From: Phycisphaerae bacterium
GTDB lineage: Bacteria > Planctomycetota > Phycisphaerae > Sedimentisphaerales > Anaerobacaceae
Direction of reading: 5' to 3'
Length of the DNA: 64,000 bases
Assembly (NCBI GenBank): GCA_028714855.1
Contig: JAQTLP010000005.1
Span: forward strand, 1-64,000
Positions 54,216 through 63,170 of this stretch are shown here, in pieces. Within the stretch, counting starts at the first letter, position 1, and every line of letters starts with the position of its first letter. The notes beneath the pieces were generated by a model. That model was not told the origin of the DNA and searched no databases. It worked only from the letters and a program-made list of their open reading frames with translations. The translations under genes and the position numbers were made by a program.

Positions 54216-55493
54216 ATGGACCACTTTAATTATAAAAACGGTAAACTGTTTGCAGAAAATACAGATGTCGAGCAAATAGCCGCTGAGGTAGGCACGCCGG
54301 TCTATATCTACAGCAAGGCCACTTTCAAAAACCACTTTCAAAAAATTAAAGAGGCCTACAGCGGGCTTGATACCACAGTCTGCTATTCCGTCAAAGCCTG
54401 CAGCAATATAAATATCCTAAAATTTTTAGCTGAAGCCGGCAGCAGCTTCGACATCGTCAGCGGCGGCGAGTTGTATCGCGTGCTGCAAGCGGGAGGCGAG
54501 CCGTTAAAAATCGTTTTCGCCGGTGTCGGCAAAACCGACAAGGAAATCATCGAGGCATTAAACGCCGGAATAGGCTACTTCAACATCGAATCAGAAGCTG
54601 AGCTGGAAAACCTGACTCGGCTGGCGAAACAGGAAGGAAAACAGCCTAAAGCTGCTCTGCGTATCAATCCTGACGTTGACCCGAAAACGCACAAACATAC
54701 CACTACCGGCAAAAAAGAAACCAAGTTCGGGATTGATATCGAACGTGCGCGAAAAGTTTTCGCTGATTACGGGAAAAATAAGGCAGTGAAACTTTGCGCA
54801 ATCCATATACATTTAGGTTCAGCAGGCAAAACCGTCGAACCGTATGTTGAAGCTATAAAGAAAGCGATTGTCTTAATCGACCAGTTGCGCAGCGACGGGT
54901 TCACTATTGAAGCGATAGATATGGGCGGAGGCTATGGAGCCGATTACACAACCGCAGCAGCACCTGCAGCTGCCGATTACGCCGCTGTTATTGTGCCGCT
55001 GCTGGCTGGTAAAAATCTAAAACTTATCCTCGAACCGGGTGCAAGTATTGCGGCCAATACCGCGATTTTGGTAACGCAGGTTTTATATCTGAAAAGCAGC
55101 GGTTCGAAAAAATTTGTTATAGTCGATGCGGGAATGAACGATTTGATTCGTCCGCCATTGTATAATGCGTTTCATTTCATATGGCCGACAAAAGTCGATA
55201 AAAAATTCATACCCCCCCGCCGAGACAAAGATTTGCAATTGGCCGACACCGAGGTCGTTAGCGTAGTCGGCCCTATCTGCGAAGGTGCCGATTTCTTCGC
55301 ACAGGACAGAGCCCTGCCGCTGGTAAAACGGGGAGATTTCATTTCAATTTTCACCGCAGGCGCTTACGGCTTTACTATGAGCAGCAACTACAATGCCCGC
55401 CCCCGTGCCGCCGAGGTCCTCGTTGACGGCAGCAAATTCTCCGTCATCCGAAAACGAGAAACCTACGAGGATTTAACATCACTGGAAAAGTGA
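54216..55493 (+). CDS. lysA: Diaminopimelate decarboxylase
   Basis: The 425-residue PLP enzyme makes lysine from meso-diaminopimelate. The Schiff-base lysine is in CYSVKACSN (K60 from this start). The phosphate-binding glycines are in DMGGGYGADY and the EPGASIAANT segment is typical, as is GPICEGADFF with its substrate-binding residues. ATG 54216 is chosen; a GTG at 54195 adds seven residues. It is the first gene after the microprotein terminator. It converges with accC. Confidence 0.95.
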   Translation: MDHFNYKNGKLFAENTDVEQIAAEVGTPVYIYSKATFKNHFQKIKEAYSGLDTTVCYSVKACSNINILKFLAEAGSSFDIVSGGELYRVLQAGGEPLKIVFAGVGKTDKEIIEALNAGIGYFNIESEAELENLTRLAKQEGKQPKAALRINPDVDPKTHKHTTTGKKETKFGIDIERARKVFADYGKNKAVKLCAIHIHLGSAGKTVEPYVEAIKKAIVLIDQLRSDGFTIEAIDMGGGYGADYTTAAAPAAADYAAVIVPLLAGKNLKLILEPGASIAANTAILVTQVLYLKSSGSKKFVIVDAGMNDLIRPPLYNAFHFIWPTKVDKKFIPPRRDKDLQLADTEVVSVVGPICEGADFFAQDRALPLVKRGDFISIFTAGAYGFTMSSNYNARPRAAEVLVDGSKFSVIRKRETYEDLTSLEK

Positions 55494-55535
55494 CAGCGAA
55501 GCAGAAGGTATCATTCCAAGCCACAAGCCGCGATT

Positions 55536-56873
55536 TTAGAAGTTTCGTTCGACAAAGCCGGTGTCGATTTTGTTTTTGGCAAAAAGGTTATGCGAGATAA
55601 TGTTCATACAAGCTGGTATTGTGGTCTTTATCGGCTCGATGACAAATTCCCCTAAAGCCCTTTTCATCGTGGCGATGGCTTCGGTTCGCGTTCTCTGATG
55701 GACGATAAGTTTTGCAATCATCGAATCATAACTCGGCGAGACGGTCCAGCCCTGACATACGTGCGTATCAAGTCTGACGCCGGGGCCGCCGGGAGGAATG
55801 TATTTAGTGATTGTGCCCGGGCAGGGAGAAAAATTATTCGCCGGGTCCTCCGCGTTAATCCGGCACTCAATCGCCACCCCATTGTGTTTGATTTCCCGCT
55901 GGCTCAATTCTATAGGTTCACCAGCGGCGACTTTTATCTGCAACTTAATCAAATCGCGGCCTGTAACCATTTCAGTAACCGGGTGCTCGACCTGAATACG
56001 CCTGTTGACTTCGATGAAGTAAAACTTCTTATCGGCATCCAAGATAAACTCTACTGTCGCAGCATTAGCATATTCGGCCTGCTTTATAACTCTCAAAGCG
56101 GCAGCACAAAGTTCCTCCCTGTCGCGTTCAGCGAGAACGGGGCAAGGTGATTCTTCAATCATCTTCTGATGCCTTCGCTGAATGGTACAGTCCCTTTCGT
56201 AAAAGTGCAGTGCGTTTCCAGCGTTGTCGGCTATCACCTGCACTTCAACGTGGCGAGGTTCAAGTATCAGCTTTTCAAGATAAACAGTTCCATTTCCGAA
56301 AGCAGCTTCCGCTTCCGCCTGGGCCGCCCCGAACGCAGAGCGAAAGCTGATGTCATTATGCGCCACTCTCATACCTCGTCCGCCGCCGCCGGCAGCGGCT
56401 TTTATCATTACAGGGTAGCCGATTTTATCCGCCAGCTTTAAGGCCTCCGACTCGCTTTCTAAAATACCGTCGGAGCCGGGAACAACCGGCACTTCTGCCT
56501 GGCGTGCTAACAATCGTGCCTGAGCCTTGTCACCGAGTAACCGCGATGACTCCACAGGAGGACCTATAAATACTATACCGCAGTCCTTGCAAATCTGGGC
56601 GAAGTCGGTATTCTCCGCAAGAAAGCCGTAACCCGGATGAATCGCCTCGGCATCTGTAATCTCAGCAGCACTTATGATATGGGGGATATTAAGATAACTC
56701 TCAGCCGAAACAGCAGGGCCTATACAAACTGCCTGATCAGCAAGCTTCAAGTATGGAGCATCTTTATCAGCTTCAGAATAGACCGCCACCGCCTCAATGC
56801 CAAGCTCATGACAGGCACGGATAATACGCAGCGCTATCTCACCACGGTTTGCTATAAGGATTCTTGAAAACAT
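55536..56873 (-). CDS. accC: Biotin carboxylase subunit of acetyl-CoA carboxylase
   Basis: The 445-residue enzyme carboxylates biotin on AccB, the first step of fatty acid synthesis. It starts [20 protein letters not shown] at ATG 56873. The ATP-grasp glycine loop is [12 protein letters not shown], and the active-site [15 protein letters not shown] is present; the usual N in EVNxRxQVEH is followed by Arg here as normally seen (ExNxRLQ) but with I for L. Length is standard. It follows accB by 25 bases. Confidence 0.96.
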   Translation of the reverse strand: MFSRILIANRGEIALRIIRACHELGIEAVAVYSEADKDAPYLKLADQAVCIGPAVSAESYLNIPHIISAAEITDAEAIHPGYGFLAENTDFAQICKDCGIVFIGPPVESSRLLGDKAQARLLARQAEVPVVPGSDGILESESEALKLADKIGYPVMIKAAAGGGGRGMRVAHNDISFRSAFGAAQAEAEAAFGNGTVYLEKLILEPRHVEVQVIADNAGNALHFYERDCTIQRRHQKMIEESPCPVLAERDREELCAAALRVIKQAEYANAATVEFILDADKKFYFIEVNRRIQVEHPVTEMVTGRDLIKLQIKVAAGEPIELSQREIKHNGVAIECRINAEDPANNFSPCPGTITKYIPPGGPGVRLDTHVCQGWTVSPSYDSMIAKLIVHQRTRTEAIATMKRALGEFVIEPIKTTIPACMNIISHNLFAKNKIDTGFVERNF

Positions 56874-56898
56874 ATGACAACTATTCAATAATCAACAG

Positions 56899-57396
56899 TT
56901 ATTCCGGTTTGACCCTAAAAAGTACCTGACCATATTCAACAGCCTGACCGTTGGCCACCAGTACCTCAGCAATCGTTCCATTAGTTTCGGCCTTTATCTC
57001 GTTCATTACTTTCATTGCTTCGACTATACAAACAACCGTTTGCGCATCAACATGCGAACCGACCTCAACGTAAGGTTTCGAGTCAGGACTCGGGGTCGCA
57101 TAGAACGTCCCGATAAGAGGCGATTTTATCTCCACTAACCCCTCCTTAGACTGCGTGCCGGAAGGCGGGGCCTCAGACGCTGAAGTTTGTATTCCATTCG
57201 GGCGAACAGGGACGGTTGAGACAGTCGGGTCAATCATAGGTACAACCACGGTCTTGCCCAATGCCGATTGAGGCTGGGAGCGCTTCAGAAAGACCTTGTC
57301 TTCGCCATGCTTTATCTCAACTTCAACGAGGTCGTTTTGTTTCATTATTTCAATAAGCTCTTCTATTTTTTGCAAATCGCTATCTTTTTGCGCCAT
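56899..57396 (-). CDS. accB: Biotin carboxyl carrier protein
   Basis: The 165-residue carrier begins [20 protein letters not shown] at ATG 57396, with GAAGGA about 7 bases upstream. A Pro/Ser-rich linker (about 60-85) leads to the biotinyl domain. The biotin lysine lies in [15 protein letters not shown]. Together with AccC it forms the biotin half of acetyl-CoA carboxylase. The bio operon at 31.7-35.1 kb makes its cofactor. Confidence 0.96.
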   Translation of the reverse strand: MAQKDSDLQKIEELIEIMKQNDLVEVEIKHGEDKVFLKRSQPQSALGKTVVVPMIDPTVSTVPVRPNGIQTSASEAPPSGTQSKEGLVEIKSPLIGTFYATPSPDSKPYVEVGSHVDAQTVVCIVEAMKVMNEIKAETNGTIAEVLVANGQAVEYGQVLFRVKPE

Positions 57397-57641
57397 TACC
57401 ATATCCTTCCCTAATTGCCAGGATGGCTTACGCCATAAAAGCCATCTATTAAGCTCAATAAGTATAGTCATTAAAGGTGTTTTTGCAAACAATTTCTGCC
57501 TGGTTGTGAACTGAGGAGCTATCTGGCAGCGAATTGAAAAGCCTTACCCGAATCAGCCTATAACATCCTAATTTATAGCGGTTTCGTGATGTTTTTAAGA
57601 ATAACGGCCTCGAAATAGATTAAGCGGCGTTTTGGGATGAT

Positions 57642-58916
57642 TTAAAGTATTTCAAGAGCAACAGCTGTAATATCGTCAATTTCGGGTGGGGCAACTGGCA
57701 GATTTTGTAGTAAAGTACTGAACTTATCCATCATCTCAACGAGGGGCAAATCTTTTATTCCACAAAATTCTTCGCTGAAATTAAAACCGTTTGAGTCATC
57801 GAGACTACCGATAAATGGCTCTGCTCCATCGGAGTACACCAGTATTTTATCACCGGGCTGAAGTTGTATGGTTTGCTGGATATATTCGGATTTCGCAAAA
57901 ATTCCGAGCAAAGAGCCTCGTATTTCCAATTGCTGCGGCTGTTCGTTGGGCCTTATAAGAATTGGATAGGGATGTCCTGCCCTGGCGTAGGTCAGCTGCA
58001 GCGTCTCTGTATTCAGCAGAGCATAACAACAGGTTGCAAACTGGTAGCCCGAGAGCTTCTGTTTAGCCAGCCGCACATTGAGATTTTTCATAACTTCCAC
58101 GGGTGAGAATATATGGTAATTGCTATCAACGGTCTCCCGCATAACCAGAGCCTGCTTCAGAAAAATCGTCAGCAATGCAGCAGGTATGCCGTGACCGACT
58201 ACATCAGCTACATAAAAGCCGATGTGCTGCTCGTCGATGCGGACGACATCGTAGATGTCGCCCGAGACCCACTCAGCCGGCAGAAAGGTTGTAGCCCATC
58301 GCACCCGGTCAGTATTGGGCAGTTGAGCGGGCAAAAAATCCTGTTGAACAAGGCCAGCCAGACGAAACTGCTCGGATAGGTTGTCAACCAAAGCACCGGT
58401 CGTACCAAGCTGCTCTGCGAGCTTATTTTTGTAAATTCTTTGGACCTGCTTTGGCGGCATCGCAGGTTTTACAGCCATCTCCGAGCTTTTCTTGCGGTAA
58501 GCCAGATTCAAGCTGATTCTGACCCACAACTCATCTACGGAAACTGACTCGGTTGAACCGGTCATAGAGAAACTGCTCTTTGCCGGCGATAAAGAAAAAC
58601 TTTTTACCGGTGTTTGCATCCGTTCGTTGAGCAAAATCACACCAATATTATTCATCTCGAGCGATTCGATTATTCGTGAAAGGTATCCCTGCTGTGAGAT
58701 ACCGAGGTCTACGGTATCAATAATGACGGTTCCAATGAGGTCAAGTCGATCGCGTATCCGGAAGAATGTATCTAACGGCCGTACTGCGAAAGAAAGCTTC
58801 TTCTGTCTCAAAAGCCGCTTCACTTCAGACGGCATATAATTCTGATTTGCCAGGTATAAAACGTCTGTGAAGCTTTTTGAAACTTCAAGGGAACTTAGCA
58901 ACTTTGTGTCTTCCAT
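57642..58916 (-). CDS. SpoIIE-type serine phosphatase with receiver-like head
   Basis: The 424-residue protein has an N-terminal half (about 1-170) that looks like a degenerate receiver domain: VIIDTVDLGISQQGYL takes the place of the usual phospho-Asp strand and GVILLNERMQTPVKSFSL the later strand. The C-terminal half is a PPM/RsbU-type phosphatase with WVSGDIYDVVRID, YVADVVGHGIPAAL and the late ILVYSDGAEP and DDITAVAL metal-binding motifs. It would reset an anti-sigma or anti-anti-sigma switch; no partner is nearby. The ATG at 58916 has GAAGG upstream. It sits just before accB on the same strand. Confidence 0.9.
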   Translation of the reverse strand: MEDTKLLSSLEVSKSFTDVLYLANQNYMPSEVKRLLRQKKLSFAVRPLDTFFRIRDRLDLIGTVIIDTVDLGISQQGYLSRIIESLEMNNIGVILLNERMQTPVKSFSLSPAKSSFSMTGSTESVSVDELWVRISLNLAYRKKSSEMAVKPAMPPKQVQRIYKNKLAEQLGTTGALVDNLSEQFRLAGLVQQDFLPAQLPNTDRVRWATTFLPAEWVSGDIYDVVRIDEQHIGFYVADVVGHGIPAALLTIFLKQALVMRETVDSNYHIFSPVEVMKNLNVRLAKQKLSGYQFATCCYALLNTETLQLTYARAGHPYPILIRPNEQPQQLEIRGSLLGIFAKSEYIQQTIQLQPGDKILVYSDGAEPFIGSLDDSNGFNFSEEFCGIKDLPLVEMMDKFSTLLQNLPVAPPEIDDITAVALEIL

Positions 58917-59147
58917 TTCATTTACCTTCTTCAAGGCCTTCGGTTGTGTTATGGGACTCTGCGGCCATTCTGCTGTGTATTGCAAAATGGAGCTTTCCAC
59001 ACAACACTGAACCAATATTCAAAACGGCATAAGCTAATTTTCGGCTTGTTAGGGATGGCACTTTGCGTTTTTTTTTGCTTTTTTATGCCCATGGAAGGCG
59101 GTCAGTGTCTAAACAAAGCTGCAATCTAAGCGATTTTCGGTCTTTAC

Positions 59148-59170
59148 CCGCCTGAGGTGGATTAATTTGA
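59148..59170. repeat. CCGCC-TGA-GGTGG palindrome
   Basis: An imperfect copy of the short palindrome, with the tail ATTAATTTGA that matches the tail of the copy at 38214-38233 in all but one base. Confidence 0.6.
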
Positions 59171-59180
59171 CTTGCGGCTT

Positions 59181-59900
59181 TCAGCCGGCGAAGATTGCCG
59201 AGCCGATACGAAGGATAGTTGCGCCCTCTTCAATGGCAAGCTCGTAGTCTGAACTCATTCCCATACTAAGCTCGGTAAAATCCGGACCGACTATTTTTTC
59301 GCCTCGCATCTCGATAAACAACTCTCTTGCCCGAACAAAACAAGAGCGAATGACATCCTTGTTGCGCGTCAACGGTGCCATTGTCATCAGGCCGACCAGT
59401 TTCAAATTCGGCAGGGTCTCTATCTGCTCAGCCAGATGCGTCGCTGCCCCTACCGGAACGCCATATTTTTGAGGTTCGTCGGAGGTATTTACCTGCAGAA
59501 GCACTTTAGGGCATAAGTTCAGTTTCGGCGCAAAAGCGTTTATTTCTTCGGCCAGCCGAAGCGTATCAATCGAATGTATCAGAGAAACTACCGGCAGAAC
59601 CTGGTTAACCTTATTGCGCTGCAGATGTCCTACCATATGCCAGTTGACTTTTTTCGGCAGAGCAACGTTGTCAGCAGCGGCCAAATATTCGGAAATCTGG
59701 ACAGAAACTTTCTTTAATTGCTGGACACGATTTTCACCGAGTTCGGTAAAGCCCAGACGAATGACTTCCTGCACGGCCTCGATATCAGCGGATTTGGTTA
59801 CAACAACAAGCTTTACCTCGCCCGTGTCTCTCCCGAAACGGGCACAGGTAGAGTTAATGGCGTCTTTTACGCGTTTTATTCTTTCAGAAATTTTTTTCAT
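59181..59900 (-). CDS. YggS-family PLP homeostasis protein
   Basis: The 239-residue TIM-barrel protein binds PLP and keeps free vitamin B6 in balance. The PLP lysine is K36 (LVVVTKSAD) from ATG 59900, the same position as in E. coli YggS, which supports this start over an upstream frame. FTELGENRVQQL, WHMVGHLQRNKV and SMGMSSDYELAIEEGAT are diagnostic. A 264-base gap holding a palindrome separates it from the phosphatase gene, and an unusual inverted-repeat element lies 85 bases upstream. Confidence 0.95.
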   Translation of the reverse strand: MKKISERIKRVKDAINSTCARFGRDTGEVKLVVVTKSADIEAVQEVIRLGFTELGENRVQQLKKVSVQISEYLAAADNVALPKKVNWHMVGHLQRNKVNQVLPVVSLIHSIDTLRLAEEINAFAPKLNLCPKVLLQVNTSDEPQKYGVPVGAATHLAEQIETLPNLKLVGLMTMAPLTRNKDVIRSCFVRARELFIEMRGEKIVGPDFTELSMGMSSDYELAIEEGATILRIGSAIFAG

Positions 59901-59984
59901 AGAAAAAGGCCGGGAATTCAAAACCAAGCCTGCTAACTCCTCATGGCCACGCCATACCATAGGCACAGAGAAATTCACACAGTC

Positions 59985-60071
59985 CTAAAAGATGTCAACC
60001 CGCGGCCGTTTTTACTGACAGGGCGGCCCTCTGTCTTGTCATCAAAAAACCCAAAAAATGACATCTTTTAG
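59985..60071. repeat. 87-bp element with 13-bp terminal inverted repeats
   Basis: CTAAAAGATGTCA at 59985-59997 is exactly matched, reversed, by 60059-60071. Between them lies a second, GC-rich hairpin (GACAGGG with CCC-CTGTC, about 60016-60034). It lies upstream of yggS, in a gene-free stretch. It could be a MITE or a regulatory stem. Confidence 0.8.
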
Positions 60072-60278
60072 ATTCATCAGCCATACTTTACTTCAATAAG
60101 CGCAAGCATTCAAGCCATTTTGCTTAATGATTAGGAGAATGTATTAACCGTAAAAAAAATAAAAAAAAGCCATTTTTGCCTTGCTTTTTGCCGCCATTAC
60201 CTGTATATTAGTCTTGTCAAGTAAGTATGGGTTGAGATGGTGATCTTCCCTTAAAAGCTTTGTTTTTTCGTTTTTTAT

Positions 60279-60307
60279 TTGACATATTTTTGGGGAAGAG
60301 TTAGCGT
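60279..60307 (+). promoter_or_regulatory. Promoter-like pair for the candidate small RNA
   Basis: A perfect TTGACA (60279-60284), a 17-base spacer and TAGCGT (60302-60307). The implied start is near 60314. Confidence 0.5.
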
Positions 60308-60313
60308 TCAGCC

Positions 60314-60423
60314 TTCATACGTTAAAGTAATGAAATAATGCCCCTCAGGGGCTTACGAACCTCGGCGAGGCAGCGTGGCATGCCGGTTTCCCCCCCAGCC
60401 GGTTCCACCACCTCGCCTTTTTT
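60314..60423 (+). ncRNA. Candidate three-hairpin small RNA
   Basis: Three stems follow the promoter. TTCAT/ATGAA (60314-60334) is first. GCCCC-TCA-GGGGC (60340-60352) is second. The third is a long terminator: GGCGAGG (60364-60370) pairs with CCTCGCC (60411-60417), with inner GTGG/CCAC and CCGG/CCGG stems, followed by TTTTTT. It runs on the plus strand between minus-strand genes, so it is not the terminator of either. It lacks the SRP and tmRNA signatures. Length about 110 bases. Confidence 0.55.
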
Positions 60424-60482
60424 ATGCGCACATCTCTTAATTTAAATTTACCCACAATCAATAACTGAAGAGACGTTTAAGT

Positions 60483-60893
60483 CTATTCGCCGCGAATTTG
60501 AACGAACACTTTTCTGCTGCGAGGACCGTCGAATTCACAGAAAAAAATCCCCTGCCATGTGCCAAGATTGAGTCTCCCGTCTTTTATAAGGACTTGTTCG
60601 CTGCAGCCGACCAGAGAGCTTTTGCAATGTGCATCAGAATTGCCTTCGGAATGCCGGTAGCCCGGCTGATGCTGAGGTATGAGTTCCGAAAGTGTCAAAA
60701 GTATATCGTGCGGAACTGAAGGGTCTGCATTTTCATTGATGGTTATCGCCGCTGTCGTATGAGGACAATAAACAACGCCATCACCATTTGTAATGCCGGA
60801 TTGTTCCACAACAGAATCAACTTGGCTGGTAATGTCAATCATCTGGTTGCGGGCCTTGCTGCTTATGTGAAAATCTTTTTCGATGATTTTCAT
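60483..60893 (-). CDS. YjbQ/UPF0047 family protein
   Basis: The 136-residue protein shows the family signature GVVYCPHTTAAITINENADP and the late HCKSSLVGCSEQVLI and LGTWQGIFFCEFDGPR segments with conserved His and Asp residues. Family members have weak thiamine-phosphate synthase activity; the true role is unclear. It starts 9 bases after the argS stop and is probably co-transcribed with it. Confidence 0.93.
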   Translation of the reverse strand: MKIIEKDFHISSKARNQMIDITSQVDSVVEQSGITNGDGVVYCPHTTAAITINENADPSVPHDILLTLSELIPQHQPGYRHSEGNSDAHCKSSLVGCSEQVLIKDGRLNLGTWQGIFFCEFDGPRSRKVFVQIRGE

Positions 60894-60902
60894 TACTACC
60901 TC

Positions 60903-62681
60903 CTACATCTGATCGACAACTTCGATACCCAGCAGGTTACTTAAGCCATGCCTTATGGTTTTGGCCGTTAAATCGCAAAGCAATAGTCTTGTCGGCGTTT
61001 TGTCAGAGCCTGCAACTAAAACCGGACAATTCGTATAAAACACACTGAACTTCTGCGCCAGCTCATATAGATAGCTTGTTAAGTAATTCGGCCTGTAATC
61101 AATAGCAGCGGCTTCTATCGCCTCGCTGTAACGGACCAGATGTTTTGCTAAATCCAGCTCGGCAGATTCGCCCAAAATCAACTTATCCAGTTTTACACGC
61201 TCACCACCAACATCTACACCTTTTTCAGGGGCTTTTCTTACTATAGATTTAATCCGGGCATAAGCATATTGCATATAAGGAGCGGTGTTGCCTTCCATCG
61301 CAAGCATCTTGTCAAAACTAAAGATATAATCGCTCGTGCGATTATTCGAGTAATCCGCATACTTCACCGCCCCAATACCAACCGCCTTCGCAATCTTATC
61401 TTTTTCGTCATCGGATAGTTCGGAGTTCTTTTCGTTAACAACCTTATGAGCACGCTCGACGGCCTCGTCCAAAAGTTCTTTTAGTTTCACGTTTTCGCCT
61501 GAACGTGTCTTTAGCGGCTTGCCGTTCTCACCCAAAACGCTGCCGAAAGTAACGTGAACCAGTTCCGTCTCCGGCTTCACCCACCCTGCCATTCTTGCAA
61601 CCGCAAATACCATTTCAAAATGCAGTTGCTGCCGCGCATCGGTTACATAGATAATTTTATCTGCCTTCAACTCCCCCACCCTGTATCGAATCGCCGCCAA
61701 GTCCGTCGTCGCATACAAATACGCCCCATCGGATTTTTGAATTATCACCGGCAGCGGATTTCCTTCTTTGTCCTTAAACCCCTCCGGAAATACACAGATA
61801 GCGCCATCAGATTCTTTAGCCAAACCTACCTTTTTCAAATCAGCAACAACATTAGGCAAATCTTCTCTGTATGCACTCTCACCTCGAACGTGTTCTTCCT
61901 TTAACGTAACATTAAGGCGTTCATAGAGTTGTTGATAATGCTCTTTTGATTGTTTAACAAGAACCTGCCACCGTCCTAGCCACGTTTTGTCTCCTGCGTG
62001 AAGATCTGCTATAGCCGCTCGTGAGAGACTTCGGAACTCCTCGTTAGTATCATATTCCTGTTTAGCTTCCCTATACAAGTCTTCAAACTCATGTAAATGT
62101 GTTGGCATGACACCTGTTCTTTTGCCAACGAGAGCTCCTTCCCACCACTTGTAGATTCCGGCGATTAGCATTCCGAATTGAGTTCCCCAGTCGCCGATGT
62201 GGTTTTGGCGGATAACTGTATGGTCTTCCAATTCGAGCAATCGGCAGACACAGTCGCCGAGGATTGTGCTTCGCAGATGGCCTACATGCATTTGCTTGGC
62301 AATATTCGGCCCTGAAAAATCAACGACAATGTTTTTTGGCTTGTCGGCTTTTTCTATGCCGAGCCGCTTGGCGTCCTTATTTACTTCCAGAAGGCCCGCG
62401 GCAACATATTCTGGTTTTACTCGCAGATTTATAAACCCCGGCCCCGCGATTTCCGGCTTTTCGCAAATATCACCTATATCGAGTTTTGCTACGATTTGCT
62501 CGGCTAATTTGCGAGGATTGGTCTTGAGCTGCTTTGCCAGCGCCATTACGCCATTGACCTGATAATCGCCGAACTTGGGGTCTGTGGAGAGACAAACCTG
62601 CGCCCTGCAATCCTCTTGATTGACAGCAGCGGCCATAGCGGCGCTGATTCTGTCTTCGAGTATTGTAATAACCGGTTTCAT
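60903..62681 (-). CDS. argS: Arginyl-tRNA synthetase
   Basis: The 592-residue class I synthetase charges tRNA-Arg. The HIGH motif reads HVGH in AKQMHVGHLRST. The KMSKS motif is lost, as in most ArgRS; LKTRSGENVKL sits at that place. The N-terminal Add1-type domain and the C-terminal anticodon-binding helices (ending LGIEVVDQM) are both present. Length is standard. It overlaps rsfS by 4 bases. Confidence 0.97.
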   Translation of the reverse strand: MKPVITILEDRISAAMAAAVNQEDCRAQVCLSTDPKFGDYQVNGVMALAKQLKTNPRKLAEQIVAKLDIGDICEKPEIAGPGFINLRVKPEYVAAGLLEVNKDAKRLGIEKADKPKNIVVDFSGPNIAKQMHVGHLRSTILGDCVCRLLELEDHTVIRQNHIGDWGTQFGMLIAGIYKWWEGALVGKRTGVMPTHLHEFEDLYREAKQEYDTNEEFRSLSRAAIADLHAGDKTWLGRWQVLVKQSKEHYQQLYERLNVTLKEEHVRGESAYREDLPNVVADLKKVGLAKESDGAICVFPEGFKDKEGNPLPVIIQKSDGAYLYATTDLAAIRYRVGELKADKIIYVTDARQQLHFEMVFAVARMAGWVKPETELVHVTFGSVLGENGKPLKTRSGENVKLKELLDEAVERAHKVVNEKNSELSDDEKDKIAKAVGIGAVKYADYSNNRTSDYIFSFDKMLAMEGNTAPYMQYAYARIKSIVRKAPEKGVDVGGERVKLDKLILGESAELDLAKHLVRYSEAIEAAAIDYRPNYLTSYLYELAQKFSVFYTNCPVLVAGSDKTPTRLLLCDLTAKTIRHGLSNLLGIEVVDQM

Positions 62682-63091
62682 TTTTTAGGCGTTTTCTTCG
62701 TCTTCCTGCTTCGCTTGGGCTTTTCCCATTTCAGCCGTTTGGCATCGCCCCAGAGCAGTTCCAAATCGTAGTAATCGCGATATTCGGCATCGAAGATGTG
62801 TATTACGACATCGACATAGTCCAGCAATATCCAGCGTCCCTGCTCATAACCGGCCGAGCCGAAACGCTGCCTTCCCTGTTCTCTTGCCGCCTTGCAGATT
62901 TCATCAGCAACGCTGCGCCCCTGCCTGTCGCTTGTGCCGGTTGCGATTACAAAATAGTCGGTGGCGGGCGATTTGCCTTTCAAATCCAGAATCACAATAT
63001 TGCTGCAGTGCCGTTCGTCCGCCAGTCGGGCCGCGGCCAAAACAAAGTCCCGGGCCTCTGAGTTTAGCTTCTTTGCCAAATTATGCCTCAT
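62678..63091 (-). CDS. rsfS: Ribosomal silencing factor RsfS
   Basis: The 137-residue protein binds uL14 and blocks subunit joining when nutrients run low. VILDLKGKSPATDYFVIATG and VVIHIFDAEYRDYYDLELLW are diagnostic of the RsfS/Iojap family. The C-terminus is a basic tail, KPKRSRKTKKTPKK. ATG 63091 is chosen because a longer frame from 63163 would run through the hppA terminator. It leads the rsfS-argS-yjbQ unit. Confidence 0.95.
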   Translation of the reverse strand: MRHNLAKKLNSEARDFVLAAARLADERHCSNIVILDLKGKSPATDYFVIATGTSDRQGRSVADEICKAAREQGRQRFGSAGYEQGRWILLDYVDVVIHIFDAEYRDYYDLELLWGDAKRLKWEKPKRSRKTKKTPKK

Positions 63092-63098
63092 TTCAATG

Positions 63099-63129
63099 AA
63101 AAACGGGGTGACCCAAACAGGCCACCCCG
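63099..63129 (-). terminator. Terminator of hppA
   Basis: On the minus strand CGGGGTG pairs with CACCCCG around an 11- to 12-base loop and is followed by TTTTT. It lies between the hppA stop and the rsfS start. Confidence 0.9.
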
Positions 63130-63170
63130 ATAGATTACACGACAATCGAGCATTAGTCAACAATCGGCGA

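Noticed and set aside
60314-60423. SRP RNA or tmRNA
   Set aside because: The region has the right size for 4.5S RNA and ends near a CCACCA string, but the SRP apical GGAAG-type loop, the tmRNA tag frame and a T loop of GTTCGA type are absent.
63092-63163. Longer N-terminus for RsfS
   Set aside because: The added codons run through the intrinsic terminator of hppA and have no binding site.
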